Below, in pieces: positions 31,210 through 41,966 of a stretch of DNA of 64,000 bases. Source of the stretch: Liquidambar formosana (taxonomy: Eukaryota > Streptophyta > Magnoliopsida > Saxifragales > Altingiaceae). The stretch spans positions 9,563,036-9,627,035 of the forward strand of contig CM077833.1 of assembly GCA_039720395.1 (NCBI GenBank). Reading direction: 5' to 3'. The notes below the pieces were generated by a model. It had not been told where the DNA came from and did not search any database. It saw nothing but the letters and a program-made list of their open reading frames with translations. Both the position numbers and the translations under genes were made by a program. Numbering within the stretch: position 1 is the stretch's first letter; each line of letters begins with the position of its first letter.

Positions 31210-34200
31210 TTACACATAATACTTCTTCAATTGATCCAAATTGGTAGGACGAGCGAACTCAATTCCATCAAAATCCATGAGGCGAACAGCCCCTGCTGGT
31301 AATATCTCTTTGATAACATACGGACCACCCCAACTTGGCTTGAACTTTCCTCGTGGATCAAAAATAGGAGCTCTGATTTCTTTCAACACCAAATCCCCTG
31401 TCTTCAAACCTCGGTCTTTGACATGCTTGTTGAATGCTCTTGCAACCCTTCGCTGATATCCCTGCACATGATACAAGGCCCTCAATCGCCTTTCATCGAG
31501 CAATGCCAGCTCATCATAACGGTTCTTAACCCAATCTGCTTCTGCTATCTGACTCTCCATAGCAACCCGTAATGACGGTACCTCCAACTCAATAGGCAAA
31601 ACAGCCTCCATCCCATACACCAAGGAATAAGGGGTAGCCCCTGTTGATGATCTCACAGATGTTCTATAGCCCCACACGGCTAATGGCAACTTCTCATGCC
31701 AATCAGTGTAGGTGTCAGCTGTTTTCTGTAGTATCTTCTTAACATTCTTGTTGGCGGCCTCCACTGCTCCATTAGTCTGCGGGCGATAAGGGGAGGATAG
31801 ATGGTGCACTATATTGTATTTCCGCAAGAGCTCCTTGGTTTCTTTCTGAAAGTGCTGACCATTGTCTGAAATGATCTCATGGGGTACCCCATATCTGTAG
31901 ACGATGTTGAGCTGTATGAACTGTGCTACCTTCTTGGCATTCAGGGTCTTGAAGGAAGCTGCTTCTACCCACTTAGTGAAGTAATCAATAGCTACCAAGA
32001 TGTACTCATGCCCATTGGAGGCTTTCGGCTTAATCTGCCCAATTATATCTATTCCCCATACTGCAAAGGGCCAAGGTGATGACATACTTGTCAAAGGCAT
32101 GGAAGGCAAGTGTTGTCCATTAGCAAAGACTTGACATTTGTGACACTTCTTAACATGTGCATGGCAATCTCTCTCCATTGTAGACCAATAGTAACCCAAC
32201 CTTATGATTTTCTTGGCTAGCATATAACCATTCATGTGCGGTGCTCCAACTCCTTCATGGATTTCACTAACAAGACGCTCGGCTTCTTCCTCAGTGACAC
32301 ACAACAGATGGACCCCATCGTATGACCTTCGGTATAGCTTTCCTCCACACAAAACATAGTGACTTGCTAGTCTCCTCAGTGTTCTCCTATCAACGCGGGT
32401 TGCTCCTTCAGGATACTCCTTTTCCTCAATGAATTTCATGATGTCATAGTACCAAGGATGGCCATCTTTCAACTCTCCTTCTCGAATAGAACAGCAATAC
32501 ACAGGTTTTTCTCTACATTCTATCACCAATGGTTTTACATTCCCACCATCCGGGATTTCCACCATAGAAGCTAGAGTTGCCAAAGCATCAGCGAACTGAT
32601 TCTTATTTCTTGACAAATAGTTGAACTCTATTTCCACAAATTCCTTAGTCAAGGCTTCTAAGTAAGCATGATACGGCAACAGCTTCTCATCACGAGTCTT
32701 CCACTCTCCCTTTATCTGGCAGATAATCAGTGCTGAATCTCCGAAAACTTCTAACTCTTTGATCCCCAGTTCTAGTGCAGCTTCCAATGCAAGGATGCAG
32801 GCTTCATACTCGGCAATGTTGTTGGTGGCTTCAAACCCTAACTTAACCGCCAATGGTGTGAATGCTTCTTCAGGTGAGACTAGTAGAACTCCTATCCCAT
32901 ACCCTCTCTTATTTGCAGCTCCATCAAAGTATACTTTCCAACTCTTCTTTCCAATCTCCAGGACATCCTCATCGGGGAATTGATCATTAAATTGTTTTGA
33001 TGACGCCACAGGGCAGCTAGCCAAGTAATCTGCAATGACACTTCCTTTTACTGACTTCTGTGTTACATACTTTATGTCGAATTCATTGAGAAGAATTGAC
33101 CATCGGGCAGTTCTGTAGGACAAGACCGGCCTTTCTATCAGGTACTTCAGTGGGTCTATTCGGCTTATCAAGAAAACCTCATACGACATCATGTAGTGAC
33201 GGAGTTTCTGAGTTGCCCATACCAAAGCCACACAAGCCTTCTCTATGGCATTGTACTTCACCTCATAGTCTGTCATCTTCTTGCTTAGATAGTAAATGGC
33301 ATTCTCCTTTTTCGACCCCTCAAGGTACTGAGCTAGCATAGCTCCCGTCGCGGTTTCAGTGACCGTCAAGTATAACAATAACGGCTCACCTTGTCGCGGA
33401 GGAACTAGAATTGGTGGATTACTCAAATACCTTTTGATGATCTCAAAAGCTTCTTGACATTCTTCGTTCCATACCTTCGGCACCCCCTTCTTAAGTAACT
33501 TGAAAATCGGCTCGCATACCATAGTCAAATTAGCAATGAACCTGCTTATGTACTGAATTCTCCCCAAGAACCCTCGAATCTGCTTCTCTGTGCTAGGCGG
33601 CTCCATCTCCACAATGGCCTTGATTTTTCCCGGATCAACCTCAATTCCTCTATGAGTAATCATGAATCCTAATAGCTTGCCCGCAGTGACACCAAAGGTG
33701 CATTTCTGTGGATTCAACCGCAAGTTGTACTTCTTTGCTCGCTCCAGGAACCTTTCCAGTGCCATGAAGTGTCCTTCTCGGTCCACGGACTTCACGATCA
33801 TGTCGTCCACATATACTTCCACCTCCTTATGGATCATGTCATGCAGCAACGTTGTAGCAGCTCTCTGATAGGTAGCCCCGGCATTTCTCAAACCGAACGG
33901 CATCACTTTGTAGCAATATGTTCCCCACTGTGTAATAAAGGCCGTTTTCTCCATATCTTGCGGCGCCATCTTTACCTGATTGTATCCGGAAAACCCATCC
34001 ATGAAAGAGAGGAGCGCATGTCCTACAGTACTATCTACCAATACATCAATGTGGGGCAAAGGGAAATCATCCTTAGGGCTTGCTGCATTAAGATCTCGAA
34101 AATCCACACACATCCTCACTTTTCCATCCTTTTTAGGCACGGGAACTATATTAGATAACCACTTGGGATACTCCACAACCTGTAGGAAACCCGCATCGAG

Positions 34201-34569
34201 TTGCTTGGTTACTTCCTCCTTTACCTTCAATGCCCACTCGGGTTTCAATCTTCTCAATTTTTGCTTTACCGGCTTTTTAAGGGGATCGGTGGGGATGAAG
34301 TGCTGCACAATGTCTGGATCTATGCCGGGCATGTCTTCATAAGACCATGCAAAGGCTGTTATGTTGGCCTTTAAGAGGGCTATCAGCTTTTCTTTTTCAA
34401 GTGGTGAGAGGGTTATCCCAATTTTAATTATCTTTGGCAATTCATTTGTCCCTAAATTGATTGATTCCAATTCATCCATGTTAGGTTCAGTGACACCCCT
34501 TTTCCTTCGCTCGACGAGCTCCGGGGGGACGTCATTCCTAGGATCTATATCCATGCCATAAATATCCAT
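31210..34569 (-). CDS. pol: Y pol: reverse transcriptase, two RNase H domains, integrase (1119 aa from the first ATG)
   Basis: The polyprotein copies element RNA into DNA and inserts it. Reverse transcriptase: VPVPKKDGKVRMCVDFRDLN, DFPLPHID, FGLRNAGATYQRA and the catalytic YVDD (YVDDMIV). Then a retroviral-type RNase H (LLLYLTVTETATGAMLAQ, KYNAIEKACVALVWA). Then a second RNase H of the extra type found in the Tat lineage (WKVYFDGAANKRGYGIGV, AEYEACILALEAAL, GDSALIICQIKGEW, NQFADALA). Integrase: an H2C2 finger (HMNGYMLAKK to CHKCQ), catalytic core with GIDIIG, SDNGQHF and GAVEAANK as D, D and E, and a GPY-type C-terminus (WGGPYVIKEIL). The frame is open back to 34680 but contains no earlier ATG. 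An acceptor-like TTTTGCTTGCAG at 34589-34600 suggests that pol is normally joined to gag-pro by splicing. Confidence 0.92.
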   Translation of the reverse strand: MDIYGMDIDPRNDVPPELVERRKRGVTEPNMDELESINLGTNELPKIIKIGITLSPLEKEKLIALLKANITAFAWSYEDMPGIDPDIVQHFIPTDPLKKPVKQKLRRLKPEWALKVKEEVTKQLDAGFLQVVEYPKWLSNIVPVPKKDGKVRMCVDFRDLNAASPKDDFPLPHIDVLVDSTVGHALLSFMDGFSGYNQVKMAPQDMEKTAFITQWGTYCYKVMPFGLRNAGATYQRAATTLLHDMIHKEVEVYVDDMIVKSVDREGHFMALERFLERAKKYNLRLNPQKCTFGVTAGKLLGFMITHRGIEVDPGKIKAIVEMEPPSTEKQIRGFLGRIQYISRFIANLTMVCEPIFKLLKKGVPKVWNEECQEAFEIIKRYLSNPPILVPPRQGEPLLLYLTVTETATGAMLAQYLEGSKKENAIYYLSKKMTDYEVKYNAIEKACVALVWATQKLRHYMMSYEVFLISRIDPLKYLIERPVLSYRTARWSILLNEFDIKYVTQKSVKGSVIADYLASCPVASSKQFNDQFPDEDVLEIGKKSWKVYFDGAANKRGYGIGVLLVSPEEAFTPLAVKLGFEATNNIAEYEACILALEAALELGIKELEVFGDSALIICQIKGEWKTRDEKLLPYHAYLEALTKEFVEIEFNYLSRNKNQFADALATLASMVEIPDGGNVKPLVIECREKPVYCCSIREGELKDGHPWYYDIMKFIEEKEYPEGATRVDRRTLRRLASHYVLCGGKLYRRSYDGVHLLCVTEEEAERLVSEIHEGVGAPHMNGYMLAKKIIRLGYYWSTMERDCHAHVKKCHKCQVFANGQHLPSMPLTSMSSPWPFAVWGIDIIGQIKPKASNGHEYILVAIDYFTKWVEAASFKTLNAKKVAQFIQLNIVYRYGVPHEIISDNGQHFQKETKELLRKYNIVHHLSSPYRPQTNGAVEAANKNVKKILQKTADTYTDWHEKLPLAVWGYRTSVRSSTGATPYSLVYGMEAVLPIELEVPSLRVAMESQIAEADWVKNRYDELALLDERRLRALYHVQGYQRRVARAFNKHVKDRGLKTGDLVLKEIRAPIFDPRGKFKPSWGGPYVIKEILPAGAVRLMDFDGIEFARPTNLDQLKKYYV

Positions 34570-34588
34570 AGAAGAGAGGAAGGAAACA

Positions 34589-34834
34589 CTGCAAGCAAAA
34601 TATATAAAAGAAACACACTTCATTAAAGGAACAAACAAAAAGACACAAACTTGAAAAGGAAACAAAATTTGGTGCCACAACTATGAAACGACTCCTAACT
34701 CCACAAAGTGGGATAGGCGGACACACTTTATTGAAAGTAGGAAAGACTCTAACTAAGGAACCTACAAGCTACTATCAGGCAGGTCATGATCTTCTTCTTC
34801 AAGGATCTCTGCAATGGCTCCATCTTCTAGGTAC
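34589..34834 (-). other. Putative intron between gag-pro and pol of Y
   Basis: Donor AATTG/GTACCT after 34835 and acceptor TTTTGCTTGCAG ending at 34589 define 246 bases. The donor interrupts a Trp codon after two bases, and the acceptor exon needs two preceding bases to enter the pol frame, so removing the segment removes the gag-pro stop (34762-34764) and keeps frame. Z has the same donor context (AATTG/GTACAC, 43351) and an acceptor TATTTTCTCGCAG (43555) in the same phase. A pro-RT intron is known in Ogre elements. Confidence 0.6.
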
Positions 34835-37800
34835 CAATTGTGAAGTGGCATGGTTGCATGGTGGATTGACGAATCTTGGCAATCTTCTGTTGCTGACTCC
34901 CCCAAAGTAAGAACCATATCTTGGAACATGGTGACCATGGTTTCAGAATCCATGTGCTCCACCCAATCTTCTTCTTTCTTCTCCCAATAACTGTCATTGA
35001 TGGCTTCATCATCCACGATTTCGGCGGTGATTGGATACCACTCGGTGAAGAAAATCTCAAATCCTGGGATTCTGATCTTGGTTGTTGGATTGAACATAGG
35101 CTCTGGGAACCCACAGTACAGGAAGTCATCCCCCTCCTTGATGAAATAGCCATTCAGAGTCGGCCTGTATGGTGGAATCTTAAAGTCTGGCACCCTTCCT
35201 TCTGCTCTAGCTTTTCCCTTCTCCTTATTCCTCCTTGTCATTTCTGCATAGTCATTCTTAGTGGGCTCATATCCTAACCCAAAAGTGTAGGAAACAACCC
35301 GGCTTTGAATAGAATGGGGAATTCCTTGTTGGCGACGCCCTAGGCCCATACCCGGGAAGAAATTCATTTTCCGCATTATCTCACCAACATGTAAATTACC
35401 ATGGGGACAATAGTCAAGGGGTATCAATTCTTCCTTTTCCAACTCCTTTTCAATGCATTGCACATACTCAAACCCCGACAAGGGTATCTCAACTGATTCT
35501 GGTTTTATTTCGCATATGGGTACACCCGCCATTTTCAAATCATAGTCCCCTTGAAGTGTAACAATGGCTCCCTCATGTGGGAACTTTACCTTTTGATGCA
35601 ATGATGATGGTACAGCCCCAGCAGGATGAATCCAAGGCCTTCCCAATAACAGATTAAAGCATGACGGCACATCCAAGACTTGAAACTCTACTCTGAACTC
35701 TGTGGGTCCCATGATTAAAGGTAAAGTGATCATCCCAATTACTTCTCTACGGGTATTATCATACGCCCTCACTGTCTGCCCAGATGGAATGAAATCAGTG
35801 GGCCCCAAGCCCAAAACAGTTGCAGTTCTCAAGGGACATACATTTAGTGCGGAACCATTATCAATCAAAACTGTGGGAACCCTCTTCCCCATGGTATCAA
35901 CAGTTATGTGCAAGGCTTGGGAGTGGCTTGGCCCACTCTTAGGTAAGTCCGCCTCTGTGAACACTATAGTGGAATTCTTCGGAGCAGGGTTTACTAGATT
36001 CACCAATCCCTCAGGAGACAAATCAACCGGAACCTGTATCTGGTTTAACAACTTCAGCACTGTCTGTCTGTGCTTGTGAGAGGCCATAAGCAAGCCCCAG
36101 ATGGTGATATTGGCATTGGTCTTCTTCAATTGTCGGAGTACTTCATCCTCTTCTTCTTGCACATCAAGGCGCTTATCTAACTCACCCAGTGGATTATCAG
36201 ATTCCAAGTGCGGAGGCTTGAAATGGCGGCCCCCTCTTGTCATGTGGTCTACTTCTTCATCACTAGCCCATATGTCATCAATTTCATTTGTGTCACCCAT
36301 CAGGTCATCCCATTCAATCATGTCAATGTCCTCCATCTGCACCTCTTCAGGTATATCATCCCAGCCCGTAGGAATTATGGGCTCACTTGGCAATGGATCA
36401 GGATAAAGCACATAGTAATCGAATTTCCCCGAAGGTTCCCCCAATAACCCCACTTGAGGGTCTCCTGCTTCATATCTTTCTTTCAACTGCTGTTGGATGG
36501 ACTTCTTTGGCAATTGTAGGGTCTTTTGATCAATGAGGTCTTGGACGACCTTTCTCAACATAGCACAGTCCTCAGCGTCATGGCCGGGTATACCATGGTA
36601 TTGGCAATATTGATGGGGTGTTTGGGGTCTTGGCTTTGGAGGGTGAGGTATGATAAGGCCTTGGTTACAGCATTGGTGAAAGGCTTGGGTCAAGGACATG
36701 GGTAATGGAGTGTATTGTCTTATGGGTAGGCAAGGTCGAGATGGGTCGGCTTCAATGGCATTTATGGAGTTGGATGAATTATGAGAGGGAAGTGGATTTT
36801 GAGTGACATTTGGGCGATTTGGTGGAGTTGGTGGTGAGATGATTTGCTTGTCAAGTAAGTCTTGGATCTCATGCCTAAGGCGATAGCAACGGTTGGTTGA
36901 GTGGCCTTTGGCTTGGTGGAATTTGCAGTATTCATTCTCATTGTAGCTCTTGGGCAATGGGTTTGGTGGTGGTCTTGGGTCGAGAGGTTTCAACAGGCCT
37001 CGGCTTTTTAGCTTTTCAAGTACTTTCTCAAGTGGCATATGCAGCTCGGTGAATTGGCGAGGTGGGTTGGTGTCATTTAGGGAGATAGGTTGAATGGGTT
37101 GGGCTATGGCATTGACCTCGGCATTGTTTTTCCCAGCAAAGTTCGGCCTGCGGCTCTTTTGGACTTCTTCTATCTTGATTAACCCATCGGCAATGGCATC
37201 CTCAACTTGTGTACCTGCTCCTATAAGAGCCTTGAAATTAGGGAAGTAGTGAGCAAAGAGGTGCTTGTGATACACCGGCAATAGGTTCTTAACCACCAAC
37301 TGAATCTGATCTTCCTCATTCGGTCTATCTGCCATTCTCGAGGCCTTTTGCCTCCACCTTGTAATGAAAGCGGAAAAGGTCTCATTAGCCCCTTGTTTTG
37401 TGGTCTCTAGGTCCCTTCTTGTGACATCCACCTCAGTGTTGTACTTGTAGTGCTCTGAAAACTCATTACATATGTCCTCCCAAGTTCGGGTTCTATTCTC
37501 ATCCAAGGCTAGGAACCACTTTAAGGCAGAAGTGGCTAGGGTTTCATGGAACATTTGGGCCAAGAGTTCATCTGTCGCTCCTCGAGGGTGCATAGCTCGT
37601 ACATACATTTTCAAATGGGTCTTGGGGCAACCCGTTCCATCAAACTTTTCTAATTCGGGCATCTTGAATTGTAGTGGAATACGAGCTTGAGGGAACAAAG
37701 ATAGGGTACGTACATCCACCATGTCATCTGTCCTACGGATTCCCTTTATAGTTCTCTCCAAGGCTTCTACCTTACTAGCCAACATAGAGTCTGTATCAGA

Positions 37801-38097
37801 GGTCTTCCCCTTACTTCCCCCTTCTAGGTTAAAAACTTCAGGTGATTCATTCCCCTTGGGCTTAGTACTTCCCCCATCATTGGTCTTAGTGCCTTCTCCA
37901 GACTGGGTCCCATTTTCGGTGTTATCCCCCGGGGTACGGCCATTATTCTGTTCGGGTTCGGACATCTTATGTTGGATATCTTGGGCCATTTTCAATGCTC
38001 TCTCGGATACATCAGTGGTGTAATCAAGTTTGGTCATGATAGCCTTCAAACAAGTCTCAACATCAAAACCCCCTTCACTAGTTGCTTCATCGGCCAT
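34762..38097 (-). CDS. gag-pro: Y gag-pro: capsid, zinc knuckles, aspartic protease, G-patch (1111 aa)
   Basis: The ATG at 38097 (MADEATSEGGFDVE) was chosen because the frame has no earlier ATG and Z has an ATG at the matching place. The Gag core (PF03732 type) covers about residues 140-320: KFDGTGCPKTHLKMYVRAMH, TLATSALKWFLALDENRTRT, HYKYNTEVDVTRRDLETTKQ, NLLPVYHKHLFAHYFPNFKA. Two unusual CHC zinc-knuckle-like motifs follow (YCKFHQAKGHSTNRCYRLRH and YCQYHGIPGHDAEDCAMLRK). The retropepsin-like protease has VLIDNGSALNVCPL and LLLGRPWIHPAGAVPSS. A G-patch follows (FFPGMGLGRRQQGIP). The C-terminus ends in an acidic tail; the stop lies inside the putative intron. The protein packages RNA and cleaves the polyprotein. 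Confidence 0.9.
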   Translation of the reverse strand: MADEATSEGGFDVETCLKAIMTKLDYTTDVSERALKMAQDIQHKMSEPEQNNGRTPGDNTENGTQSGEGTKTNDGGSTKPKGNESPEVFNLEGGSKGKTSDTDSMLASKVEALERTIKGIRRTDDMVDVRTLSLFPQARIPLQFKMPELEKFDGTGCPKTHLKMYVRAMHPRGATDELLAQMFHETLATSALKWFLALDENRTRTWEDICNEFSEHYKYNTEVDVTRRDLETTKQGANETFSAFITRWRQKASRMADRPNEEDQIQLVVKNLLPVYHKHLFAHYFPNFKALIGAGTQVEDAIADGLIKIEEVQKSRRPNFAGKNNAEVNAIAQPIQPISLNDTNPPRQFTELHMPLEKVLEKLKSRGLLKPLDPRPPPNPLPKSYNENEYCKFHQAKGHSTNRCYRLRHEIQDLLDKQIISPPTPPNRPNVTQNPLPSHNSSNSINAIEADPSRPCLPIRQYTPLPMSLTQAFHQCCNQGLIIPHPPKPRPQTPHQYCQYHGIPGHDAEDCAMLRKVVQDLIDQKTLQLPKKSIQQQLKERYEAGDPQVGLLGEPSGKFDYYVLYPDPLPSEPIIPTGWDDIPEEVQMEDIDMIEWDDLMGDTNEIDDIWASDEEVDHMTRGGRHFKPPHLESDNPLGELDKRLDVQEEEDEVLRQLKKTNANITIWGLLMASHKHRQTVLKLLNQIQVPVDLSPEGLVNLVNPAPKNSTIVFTEADLPKSGPSHSQALHITVDTMGKRVPTVLIDNGSALNVCPLRTATVLGLGPTDFIPSGQTVRAYDNTRREVIGMITLPLIMGPTEFRVEFQVLDVPSCFNLLLGRPWIHPAGAVPSSLHQKVKFPHEGAIVTLQGDYDLKMAGVPICEIKPESVEIPLSGFEYVQCIEKELEKEELIPLDYCPHGNLHVGEIMRKMNFFPGMGLGRRQQGIPHSIQSRVVSYTFGLGYEPTKNDYAEMTRRNKEKGKARAEGRVPDFKIPPYRPTLNGYFIKEGDDFLYCGFPEPMFNPTTKIRIPGFEIFFTEWYPITAEIVDDEAINDSYWEKKEEDWVEHMDSETMVTMFQDMVLTLGESATEDCQDSSIHHATMPLHNWYLEDGAIAEILEEEDHDLPDSSL

Positions 38098-38823
38098 GTC
38101 TGACTGGTTGGTAGAATCAATCTTCACTAAGCGCCCTTGCTGGTCGCGGATCCAAGCCAGTACGTCCTCTCACTCCTCTACGAAAGGGAACAATCAGTCT
38201 CTCATCCTAAGGGTATGTCCTAGGCTTCCATATTTGTCTCAATGACTTCACATCATATATACTCAATTAGTCCCTTTTAATCCAATCACCTTTGCAAGGG
38301 TCATGGGCGAAAGGTACGTATTAAGGATATAGGGTGCAAAGGTTCTCTTATTAAATGTTCATTAAGCACATCACAAACACGGTCATGATATCATTACAAA
38401 CAATGTGGGTGCATAAGGGTGAAACCATAGTGTCCTGCAAGTCTGTCTATATGGACTAATGATAAGGGTAGGCTGGGGTCCTTCACTTGCTTGAGCAATC
38501 TTTATACCTAACCACATGTGGCATCAGGAACGCCGCGTGGGTCCAGCAGTACGTGATTAACTCATTTAATATACCCAAGGGCAAGCCCAAGGGTACTCGG
38601 CAAGAGAGGTTGAGAGCTTTCGCCCCAACTCATGGAATCAGGAAAACCAAGGTTGAGGCTAGGCCCGTCAGTGGCAAGGGACATCGATCCTAACATGCAA
38701 GAGTTTGCGCACACAATGCAATAAATGAAAGCACACAATCAAGCGAATGCAATGTGATTGATTTTAATTAAACAAAAGAAATTAACTTAGCCCAATCAAA
38801 TTGTATAGAGTCTAGCCCACAAG
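38098..38823 (-). other. Untranslated leader of element Y
   Basis: Between the PBS and gag. It shares blocks with Z's leader, such as TTGGGTATATTAAATGAG (minus strand, about 38556-38574) and the ATGCCACATGTGG-type segment (about 38513-38525). No long intact frame is present. Confidence 0.6.
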
Positions 38824-38841
38824 TCCCCAGTGGAGTCGCCA
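38824..38841 (-). other. Primer-binding site of element Y
   Basis: Minus strand TGGCGACTCCACTGGGGA, four bases inside the 5' LTR. It is the same type as in Z and W and fits the tRNA-Arg primer reported for Ogre/Tat elements. Confidence 0.8.
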
Positions 38842-38845
38842 GTTC

Positions 38846-41800
38846 TGTGAACCCCAGAAATGGTTAAGGCCCACAGGAGGGTTTAAAAGTCGCCAATCTG
38901 TGGACCCAGGAAAAGAGGGCCCACGAATGGGTTTGGAAAAAGAAAGGAGTCGCCACCTTATTTTTTAAAGGAAACAAGGAAAAACCCTAAAAACAGTTTT
39001 GTTTTAGGAAAACAAAAGATTGACTCCATATTTAAAAATGGAAAGGCAAATGATCTTTTGGAAACCAGAGAATTCGGGGATTCGGAGGCTAAGTTACGAT
39101 ATGGGAAGGTTCTAGGCAAAGCCTATAGGCACCCATATCGCCCTAAACGGTCTCTTAATTTAATTGGGCTAAATCAAAGTCTTAATCACACATAAATCAA
39201 CAGTTATCATCACAAGACAGCATGCATATCATTCATTCATTCATCCATATAATCATGTAAATCCAAAGAAAAAACAGAAAAAAGAAAGAGGGGGGAGAAG
39301 AAAACCTAGGATACTTAGTATCCTAGGGCGGACTTGAACATCACGAAGAGCGCCTACGTACCATGTATGGAAATACATGGATCAAAGTCCACGTAGTTCG
39401 AAAGGGAATAGGGTTATAACCTAATCAAGGCCTATGGTAAACCCTAAGTTTCCTTTCAAGTAAAACATGGTAAGTTTCCAAAATAAATGATTCTCAAAGG
39501 ATTTTTGGTAAGATATGGAATTTTGATAAGAAATGGAAACCTTGATTCAAAAGGCAATTTTTTGATGAAAGGAAACTATAGGAATTACCATACCCCTCTA
39601 TTAGGAAACAACCCTAGGGGGGAAGAAAGGGAAAGTTTCAAAGGAAGGAAAGAAGGGTGAATTGGGGCACCCTCACACCCTACTTACCTTAAGCAAAAGC
39701 AACCTGTCAAAGTAACCACCCTATTGCATAGGGTAATTACCTTATTTGTAAGATTTCATCTCACAATAGCCAAAATAACCACCCCACATTGGTGGGGTAG
39801 TTGCACCTGTTGTACCTGTCAAAGCACCTGCAATTTCTATGCAAAACATACCAAAAATACCAACCAAACAAGCTAGATTCCAAATCAAGCCATTATCATG
39901 CCCAAACATAGGCTAACACATGCTCAAAATATCATATCAAGGACAAATAACAGATCTGGACAGAATTGGAATAAGGCTTAAAATCAACCACAAGTCATGC
40001 TACAACATGAATCATAAGCTAACTAAAACCCTAATTCAACCCTATATGCAAAAAACCCTAAAATCAACTATATGAATGCTAGAAATATCATAGTTACCTA
40101 ATATGGAACACATATGCAGCAACTATGAAGAAAAAACAGGGAAAAATCCCTAACCAATCATGTTATATGCAACTAAACCCACACAAGGATGAATAAAACC
40201 CTAGAATCACACTAGTGCATAAAATTCCATAAAATAACTCTAAATCATGCAAAGCCCATCATAGACATCATGCTAATCATGCATATTAATCAATAGAAGC
40301 ATCCACACATGAGAAAAATACAAGCTTGCACATGAAATATAGCTATTCTAAACATAAACTCAATTTCAGCACTAAGGAAACCTTAGAATCCCAAACATGC
40401 AGTAAATCACATGGAATAACATCCTAGCATACTAAACAGCCCACAAATATGATCCTAATCATGCATACTAGCTAATAGAAGCAGAAAAACACAATAAAAA
40501 CACAAACTTTAACATGAAATAATGACTATTCCATGCAAAACCCTAGAAAAGACTCTAAAAAACCCTAAAAACACAAAGACTCATAAAACCACATAGAATG
40601 ACATTATATCATGCAAAACCAGCCATAGACAACATCCTAATCATGCATTCTAAGCATTAGAAGCATCAACACATGATAAAACAATAAGCTTTAAACATGA
40701 AATAATGCAAAGCTATGTAAAAAACCCTAGTTTGAATGAAAGAGAGAAAGGGGGAGGGGTATACCTTTTGTGGCTGCTGTAGAGAGTCCTCCTCCTCTTG
40801 TGTGCTGCTGGAAACAACCTCCTTCAAGCCTTCAAGCAATGCTCCAGCCTTCCTTCAAGCTTTCTCTCACACTCTCTCACTCTAAGTTTAGGTTAAACTA
40901 CCCTAAGGATGGCTGCCATAGCCTCCAAGTCTCACCAAAGTGCCTCCAAAGTGTCCCCCATTGCTGAAGTATAAGGGGGTATTTATAGGGATTGAGGGAA
41001 AATCCTCAATGGTTGGGATTAAAACCCTAGGGATTGATCCAAGGGCTCTTAGAGGTTACCTTGGGGCTCAAGTAGGTCAAAAAAGGCTGAAATTAGGGTT
41101 AAATGGCGGCCAAAGGCGAGCAAATCCGAGAAAATAGGGTGGGAGCCGCGTCAAGGCTCAAAAAAGGAAAGTGGCTCGGGTGACCACCTGGGGCTGGGCG
41201 GCTAGCAGCCTGGGCCCAGGCGGCTAGCCGCCCAGGCCTGGGTGGTCACCCGAGGCCATGTCAGCTTCAGCCCATTTTTGACCTTTTCAGCTTCCAAATG
41301 TGTTTTAGGGTTCAAATTAACTCCGATTTTGACGAAACGAAAGCCAAAACGACCGTGTTTCGAAGGGGAATGTAATTTGAGTCACTTGAGGGTGAGAAAC
41401 CCTAGCCATGGCTGCATGGTTGAGTCCTACAAAGGTGGTTAACCGCTATGCCTCACCATCGCTTAGCTTAGGTATGCACATAGGGTCGCACCGAATGCTT
41501 TCCAATTCGAAATTCAACCTCCCTAAACACATTTGGGGATGAAATTAAGACCAATCAAGGTCAAATGAGTAGTCATAGAGTGAAAATCATGAGCCAATTC
41601 GAGCTAACCCGAAGTAGGTCTTTTAGCCAACCTGAGCCTTAATGAGCCATTCTAATCCCGAACCTTCAATTCATCGAATTGAACCCACAAATACCTCAAA
41701 TACAACCATATGAACTCCAATTGGCAACTTGGAGATCATTTCAAGGTCAAATGGAAAGTTTGTGATCAAAAAGACGATTATGCCCCTCAAGTCACAAAAG

Positions 41801-41961
41801 TTCTAATTAACCCTCGAGATCAACTCCAAATCGAACCAAAATTCATACACACCATCCTTAGGACCCTAGAAACTCAATGCAAAAGACTAGACTCAAAAAG
41901 GAAACAAAAAGACACATGCAATGACAAACCCTAGCTAAGGTGGCAAAAATGGGGTGTGACA
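38846..41961 (-). repeat. 5' LTR of element Y
   Basis: 3116 bp, the same as the 3' LTR except for two substitutions that I found. Promoter parts: palindromic block at 41175-41254, TATA at 40980-40987 (minus), HP2 at 39352-39399, HP1 at 39097-39140. Confidence 0.95.
41175..41254. promoter_or_regulatory. GC-rich palindromic block, Y type (5' LTR)
   Basis: Identical to the 3' LTR copy at 23658-23737. Being in the 5' LTR, it is the copy that lies upstream of the active gag-pol promoter. Confidence 0.85.
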
Positions 41962-41966
41962 AATTG

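Larger units (their letters stand above)
21329..41961 (-). mobile_element. Element Y: young, apparently complete Tat/Ogre-type Ty3 retrotransposon
   Basis: A 20,633-bp element on the minus strand inside Z's gag, flanked by AATTG (21324-21328 and 41962-41966). Both LTRs are 3116 bp. Comparing them by eye at a constant offset of 17,517 I found two differences (24100 against 41617, and 24383 against 41900). In element orientation: 5' LTR, PBS, leader, gag-pro, putative intron, pol, antisense DUF7745-like gene, antisense PMD gene, tandem repeats, PPT, 3' LTR. All four genes are open, so Y may be able to move. Confidence 0.92.
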
